Assembly: GCA_027943335.1 (NCBI GenBank)
Contig: BSBK01002159.1
Coordinates: 1,531,001-1,595,000, forward strand
Origin: Chamaecyparis obtusa
Lineage: Eukaryota > Streptophyta > Pinopsida > Cupressales > Cupressaceae
Length of the DNA: 64,000 bases
Direction: 5' to 3'
Made by a program: the position numbers and the translations under genes. Below, in pieces: positions 59,690 through 64,000 of this stretch. Within the stretch, counting starts at the first letter, position 1; every line of letters begins with the position of its first letter. The notes beneath the pieces were generated by a model that was not told the DNA's origin, searched no databases, and saw nothing but the letters and a program-made list of their open reading frames with translations.

Positions 59690-59888
59690 TCATTTCTTTT
59701 TGCGGGTTTTATAAATAGTATGCGACCTTCCTTAACTAATAAGCAACCCAATTGCATATTTGATGCACGCGAGGGGAATCAAGTTTTTGTATGTGCGATA
59801 AAATCAATAAGTGCAGGGGAAGATCTACTAATAGATTACCATTTAAATCGCATAGATACAAAAAAAGTTACTATCATGAGGGTGGTAA
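59690..59888 (+). pseudogene. SET-domain-like exon fragment
   Basis: The frame around 59720 reads NSMRPSLTNKQPNCIFDARE, then QVFVCAIKSISAGEDLLIDY and HLNRIDTKK. The pattern N-C...V.V.A...I..GEDLL.DY matches the end of a SET domain (histone-lysine methyltransferase family), where the GE-L-DY motif closes the active site. It ends at a canonical donor (GAGGGTG/GTAAGT at 59887). The front of the SET domain is not visible upstream. It may be a captured exon. The call rests on one motif. Confidence 0.45.
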
Positions 59889-60015
59889 GTACTATATACC
59901 TTTTAAACTAACCTCAAGTTTATGACTCCAATATACCATTTTATTAATAAGTTTTTTTTGCTAAGTCTATTGCTTTCAGTTCGCTAAAGTTTTTATATTT
60001 AATCTTTGTCAAAGG

Positions 60016-60345
60016 ACGATATGGATCCCCCACATGATACAGGCCGCGGGGATTCTCCTCCCACCCATTCTTCAGCAATGGTAAACCTTATTGAAATTGT
60101 AGAAATTAGATAGTTGAAAAATGTTATATTATTATGTTATTTTAGTTAGGGTTTTGGAGTTATTATGATAATTTTATTCATATTTTTATCACAATTTGAT
60201 GTTCAGGATAGGGGAAAAGCACCTGCAACAACAAAGGCAATAGCTGTAGATAAAGATGAGGATATCCTAGAAATCCCTAATATAATAAATACGGTGAAGA
60301 AAAAACTAAAAAATTTGGTGAGGTCGGTAGTCCATGACCAGGTAA
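60016..60345 (+). pseudogene. Two possible small exons after the SET-like exon
   Basis: TTTGTCAAAG/GACGATATGG near 60016 and a donor ATG/GTAAAC near 60079 bracket MDPPHDTGRGDSPPTHSS. TGATGTTCAG/GATAGGGG near 60208 begins a charged exon containing KAIAVDKDEDILEIPNIINT and ending at a possible donor CCAG/GTAATT near 60341. Splice-like borders and plausible composition support a gene remnant, but I cannot name it. Confidence 0.35.
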
Positions 60346-60424
60346 TTGAGCAAGCAAAAAATCTTGTAACAAGAACACATACATATTTTAGTTCATGACA
60401 TAAAAGAGGATAAAATATAAACCT

Positions 60425-60586
60425 TTATTGAACTTTTGTTATAACTAAAGATTCATTACTGCTTACTGCAAAATGACGTGCTCGCACCATCAATTCATCT
60501 ATCCTCTTCAACATCTCCTCAGTTGGGTTTACATCTTCCAAAATAGTAATAATTTCTGCATTGACTCTTTTTAGTTTTTTCTTCAT
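60425..60586 (-). CDS. Small ORF, 53 codons, mirror of the plus-strand exon
   Basis: An intact frame begins MKKKLKRVNAEIITILEDVN and continues with TEEMLKRIDELMVRARHF to a TAA that overlaps an AATAAA signal. Codons upstream of the ATG (IPNIINT) and the first residues match the plus-strand exon at 60259-60312, so the two are inverted copies with different continuations. It is helical and charged. Function is unknown and expression is not shown; it may be the last exon of a captured gene. Confidence 0.35.
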   Translation of the reverse strand: MKKKLKRVNAEIITILEDVNPTEEMLKRIDELMVRARHFAVSSNESLVITKVQ

Positions 60587-60710
60587 CGTATTTATTATAT
60601 TAGGGATTTTTGGGATATCCTTGTGTCCTATTTTTCAATGAACTTGATTCTATTGCTACACAAGTGTGTTGATTTTTTATGAGTGGAGTTCAAGTTGAGA
60701 ACTTGATTCT

Positions 60711-60910
60711 ATTACAAAGATTTGTCAGCGGGCTTGCAAGTATGCTATTAGAGAAAATATTGAGAAGGTGAGTTTCAATTGTGGCAGCTTTTACAAACTA
60801 GATTTGGTTATGAATTTCTTAATGCTTTTTTTTTGAATTGGTGTGTTTTATAATTTTACATTTATTGATTCAATTTTCCTCAACTTGTATCTTATTGTAT
60901 CAATTTGTTA
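60711..60910 (+). pseudogene. Second CDC48 fragment (exon end plus intron start)
   Basis: 200 bp aligned to 55812-56009. It covers the last 58 bases of exon A and most of the following intron. Over the first 100 bp only one base differs. The exon starts abruptly after unrelated sequence, and the downstream exon is absent. Confidence 0.85.
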
Positions 60911-60923
60911 AAAAAAAATAAGT

Positions 60924-60989
60924 GAAGATAAATATGCAGAGTAATCACCAACGTTATCCTGCTCAGTGATTAGTCTAGATATTTATCTT
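60924..60989. repeat. 67-bp inverted repeat, copy 2
   Basis: GAAGATAAATATGCAGAGTA and its inverse flank a short loop, closely alike to 55256-55322. Here it lies directly downstream of the second CDC48 fragment; copy 1 lies upstream of the first. Confidence 0.7.
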
Positions 60990-61117
60990 AAGGTGTTACT
61001 TTGCATTAATATATATCGCTGTGTATTTTTTTATGTTACTTTACTATTTGTTTTTTAATGGTAATTGGTAATTTTATTAATCACAACGGGTTAGAACCTG
61101 TCCTGAACTAGGGATAG

Positions 61118-61554
61118 CTACATTCTTTTCTCTACCCTCTGGTCTTGGCACCCAATAGGTCTTTTCTTTTCTCTACCCTCTGGTGTGGTTGCTACCTTTC
61201 TAGCACTCTGCCCATTATCCAAACCATCCACTCCCTTAGTAACATTGATCACTTTACATGCATTTCCAATTTCCTGATTCGATGTCTCACCATGCACATC
61301 TTGAGAAAAACTCTTTTGTTGCTTCAACTTCTTCTCCACTGTATAATGATGGTGTGAGACATCTTTCCACCAGTATGCCCTATCTGAATACACCTCCTGC
61401 ACCAGAATGGAATCCCTTTGTAATCCAGAGGCTGTTCCCAGCACCCTTTACTAGTTTTAAGTAATTTTATATGATCACTAGCACATTTCGTGCATGGATG
61501 AGAAATAGTATCCACATCTATAAAATCTCCAAAAGAATCCCTTACGGCCTCCAT
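61118..61554 (-). pseudogene. LINE ORF1-like zinc-knuckle fragment
   Basis: The first segment (61554-61324) reads VRDSFGDFIDVDTISHPCTK, then WEQPLDYKGIPFWCRRCIQI and GHTGGK. The order G.FI..D...., then W.Q.LDY..IPF.C..C...GH, is that of the C-terminal part of plant LINE ORF1 proteins (DUF4283 with a CCHC knuckle). The last Cys is lost. A frame change near 61330 leads into a hydrophilic tail ending at 61118. Confidence 0.5.
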
Positions 61555-61667
61555 TGCATATACGTCTTCTCAGAATCTAAAAACTCCCCATCATTGATTC
61601 TCATCAATGTACCAATTTGGATAGTAAGTCTAATTTAATTTGTCCATGGACTAAGACCTTAAATTAT

Positions 61668-61743
61668 TGAGCTTCTCTTTGTTTCGAGAATAGTTTAACA
61701 TTCTCTACTTAACAAGGCCAACCACGTGAAGGTGGAAGCTCAT
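61668..61743. repeat. 76-bp repeat with TGAGCTTC ends, copy 2
   Basis: Second copy of the repeat at 59308-59383, with the same ends. The flanks of the two copies are unrelated. Confidence 0.6.
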
Positions 61744-61842
61744 TTGGGCCCTCCTAGGAGCCTCTTATGACCCTTTACGACATTTTAAGACCTCTAAGAT
61801 GTATTCTTAGGGATCGTAAATAGTCATAAGGGGTCCTGGGAC

Positions 61843-62735
61843 ACAACAACTGAGAAACATAATTGTAGGCATCATGGTCACATTTTTTTGGAGACAATGT
61901 AATTGAGTGGTATACCCAAACGATGTAGAGAAACTTCTGCTCCTCTGATTCCAAGTTGACACTGCTGGATCCAAAGACCATAGATAAGGAATAAATTTAG
62001 AGAGTGGAGGAGGGCCATAACAATAAAAATAATATAGGAAAAACCTCAACTAGTTAAATGAGGCAACTGCAAACATTTTCATAGATTTTTATTATTAAAT
62101 AATGAAATTTGCATATACTAGTGTTCTAAGCCCTCTCATTACATGATTTATTATTGTAAGCCCCCTCTGACTTACACATCTAGAAAATGAAACTACAACC
62201 TATTGGGATTGAGACAAACCTTATAAAACAACAACAACTAAGAAGGATCACTTGCCAATATTTGTTGGAGGACCTTGTATTCATGAGCAACAAATGTATT
62301 CAATAGATGTATTCAACAGATGTTGGCAAGTGATCCTTCTTAGCTGCTATTGTTTTACAAGGTTTGTCTCAATCCTAATAGGTTGTATTTTCATTTTCTA
62401 GATGCGTAAGTCAAAGGGGGCTTACAATAATAAATCATGTAATGAGGGGGATTAGAACACTAGTATATGCAAATTTCATTATTTAATAATAAAAATCTAT
62501 TAAAATGTTTGCAGTTGCCTCATTTAACTTGAGGTTTGTCCTATATTATTTTGATCATTATGACCCTCCTCCACTCTCTAAATTTATTCCTTATCTATGG
62601 TCTTTGGATCCCGCAGTGTCAACTTGGAATCGGAGGAACAAAAGTTGCTCTCAATCATCTGGGTATACAACTCAATTATGTTGTCTCCAAAAAAAAGTGA
62701 CCATGATGCCTACAATTATGTTTCTCAGCTATTGT
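61843..62735. repeat. Foldback: 893-bp inverted repeat
   Basis: The left arm 61843-62267 and right arm 62314-62735 are inverse copies about 420 bp long with scattered differences, separated by a 46-base loop. Innermost match: CTTGCCAATATTTGTTG against CAACAGATGTTGGCAAG. Outermost match: ACAACAACTGAGAAAC against GTTTCTCAGCTATTGT. Long frames on both arms are mirror images of one another and are not genes. It could be a foldback transposon or an inverted duplication. Confidence 0.85.
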
Positions 62736-62756
62736 GAAATCTCCATTTATGTTTCT

Positions 62757-63122
62757 CAGCTCTCTGCAGTACTCTTCTTCACTTTGTGTTCAATGATAAG
62801 CATCTTCTTCTTCTTACTAATTATAGCCAGAGATTCCTTTTCATTAGGATTCAACTCCACTTCCCCCATCTCATCATCCTCATCACCCTTAGCTACCATC
62901 CTAAGCCCTTCTTCCCTCTCGAGTTCTTCATGCCTTTGCAAGATATCTAGATCAATAAAGTCTGCAACATTGTGTCCATCCATGATCTTAGGAATATCAT
63001 CTTATTTCCACTCTTCATTTGCCAAAATATACTGCTTCTTCAAGCTTGTAGAGTAAACTCTAGCCCCACCATTTTCATTCTCAATGTCCTTCTTGTTGGC
63101 AATTTGGCTGAGTTGATTGCAT
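62757..63122 (-). pseudogene. NOG1: NOG1 C-terminal exon fragment
   Basis: The minus strand reads KKDIENENGGARVYSTSLKK, then QYILANEEWK, one stop, and DDIPKIMDGHNVADFIDLDI. It continues LQRHEELEREEGLRMV, ending KKSTAES at 62757. This is the region after the GTPase domain of NOG1. It stops abruptly where foldback-like sequence (TTTCTCAGCT) begins. The stop replaces a Lys/Glu codon position (AAATAAG). With the N-terminal piece on plus at 56649-56992, NOG1 is present as two inverted parts lacking the middle. Confidence 0.85.
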
Positions 63123-63135
63123 AGATGTTGTCATT

Positions 63136-63480
63136 ATGGAAACATATGATCCACATGAAGATCACACAAGTCAGAGAGCAAGTATGACAGAGCACATTGC
63201 AAATTTGTCTAAGTGTGAGACAATATTTTTACCAGTGTACCCAGACATAGTTTTTGTTTGTGACGTTGAATGGAGTGAGTTCAGTGCTTGTACACTTGAA
63301 CATAGAATCTATGGTAACTAATGATGACCCATCTCAGAGTGCAAGTTAGTATGGCATGTACGAAAGAAGTTATGATAGTTTTACCAAAGATAGTGTGAAG
63401 CCATCAGGATAGAATATGAAGACATAACTAGTAAAGAGTTAAGGGATTATTTTGTTTATCAAAATAATTTCTTAACAATA
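63136..63480. other. Short frame, not recognised
   Basis: A 61-codon frame (63136-63321, ...CETIFLPVYPDIVFVCDVEW) has protein-like composition but I know no relative. The rest to 63480 shows nothing. Confidence 0.25.
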
Positions 63481-63699
63481 TAAAGGGATGACATCCTAGA
63501 TGTTTACTCTTGGATAAAGCCATTGGTATAAATGTAAATGCAATTATAATTGTAAAGAGTAGTAATTGTAACAAGCAGCAAGTAATTGTAGAAGTATGAT
63601 GCGAAGTATATGAAACATATGTAATAGCGATAGTGAAAGATCAGTGAAGAGATATTGATGCAAGAAGTATAAGGTTATGTACCTTGACCTCTTTTTTAA

Positions 63700-64000
63700 T
63701 TAGTGTATATTGTACATTAATTTTTTGTGTAGTGGGCTTAGTTGGCAATCACATTTTGTACTACCAACTCCTAACAGGGTTGAGGCTTCTAACAAGGCCT
63801 ATAGTCCCTTAATCAGGACTGATACACTATATGTTTGTAATAGACTCCTAATAGGGTCAACATCCTTAACAAGATACTTTTGATTAGTGGATCTTTGTGG
63901 GTACCATCCCCACCAGGGTTTTCCCTTGGCTAGGGTTTCCTCAAGAACAAATAATGTGTTATGAATTCTTTATTGTTATGCATGTTGTTTAGCTTTTTAT
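63700..64000 (+). repeat. LTR-like sequence running off the right edge
   Basis: Words such as CTAACAGGGTTGAGG, CCTAATAGGGTCAAC, GTACCATCCCCACCAGGGTT and GTGTTATGAATTC follow the same order as the inverse of the element D LTR. It is probably a plus-oriented LTR of a related element, cut by the window end. Confidence 0.5.

Noticed and set aside
61775..62049. Frames with WSLDPAVSTWN in the foldback
   Set aside because: They are present as inverse copies on both arms and their composition does not match a known protein.
62505..63056. 183-codon plus-strand open frame
   Set aside because: It crosses from the right foldback arm into the antisense of the NOG1 exon, so it has no single origin; its first half mirrors the left arm.

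Overview
This looks like plant nuclear DNA: AT-rich, gene-poor, and made mostly of decayed LTR retrotransposons nested in one another. Evidence for a plant host is the plant lineages of the retroelements (Tat-type Ty3/gypsy with two RNase H modules, chromovirus-like Ty3/gypsy, TRIM), primer-binding sites matching plant initiator tRNA-Met, plant mobile domain (PMD) sequence, and fragments of CDC48 and NOG1. The density of old nested elements suggests a large genome, possibly a gymnosperm, but that is inference. I see no intact host gene.

Layout. (1) 1-8022: a decayed plus-strand ORF is split by element D (689-7969, minus strand, TSD ACCTC), a non-autonomous LTR element with a zinc-knuckle ORF and a large unrecognised second ORF. 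(2) 8023-10790: AT-rich sequence with low-complexity ATG/AATG words. (3) 10790-38554: element A, a minus-strand Tat-type element whose gag is split at 17041/35593 by element E (17042-35592, plus strand, LTRs about 1.57 kb). E carries a gag-less protease-polymerase frame whose RT is interrupted by a three-LTR TRIM (21369-21900, TSD GTTAC). Between pol and its 3' LTR, E holds an antisense PMD gene with a recognisable promoter and intron, an array of seven 45-bp hairpins, and a further nested element C (29938-33914, TSD TTTTT) with gag and protease only. (4) 38555-42406: noncoding sequence with an isolated LTR. (5) 42407-48614: element B, minus strand, TSD GTTCT, the pol-bearing relative of C. 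(6) 48615-55255: noncoding, an LTR-like fragment and short repeats. (7) 55256-63130: a mosaic of gene fragments, namely a CDC48 3' end with its intron, a second 200-bp CDC48 piece, a NOG1 N-terminal piece on plus and a NOG1 C-terminal piece on minus, a SET-like exon, a mirrored exon pair, a LINE-like zinc knuckle and an 893-bp foldback. (8) The right edge enters another LTR.

Order of events from the nesting: A is oldest, E landed in A, then the TRIM and C landed in E. D landed in an ORF-like sequence near the left edge. Every coding region is a pseudogene. Most breaks are in-frame TAG or TGA stops where CAG or CGA would be expected, as after cytosine deamination of silenced repeats. The most unusual parts are the antisense, intron-containing PMD gene in E with its hairpin array, the tandem TRIM, the two-ORF element D, and the foldback with split NOG1/CDC48 fragments.
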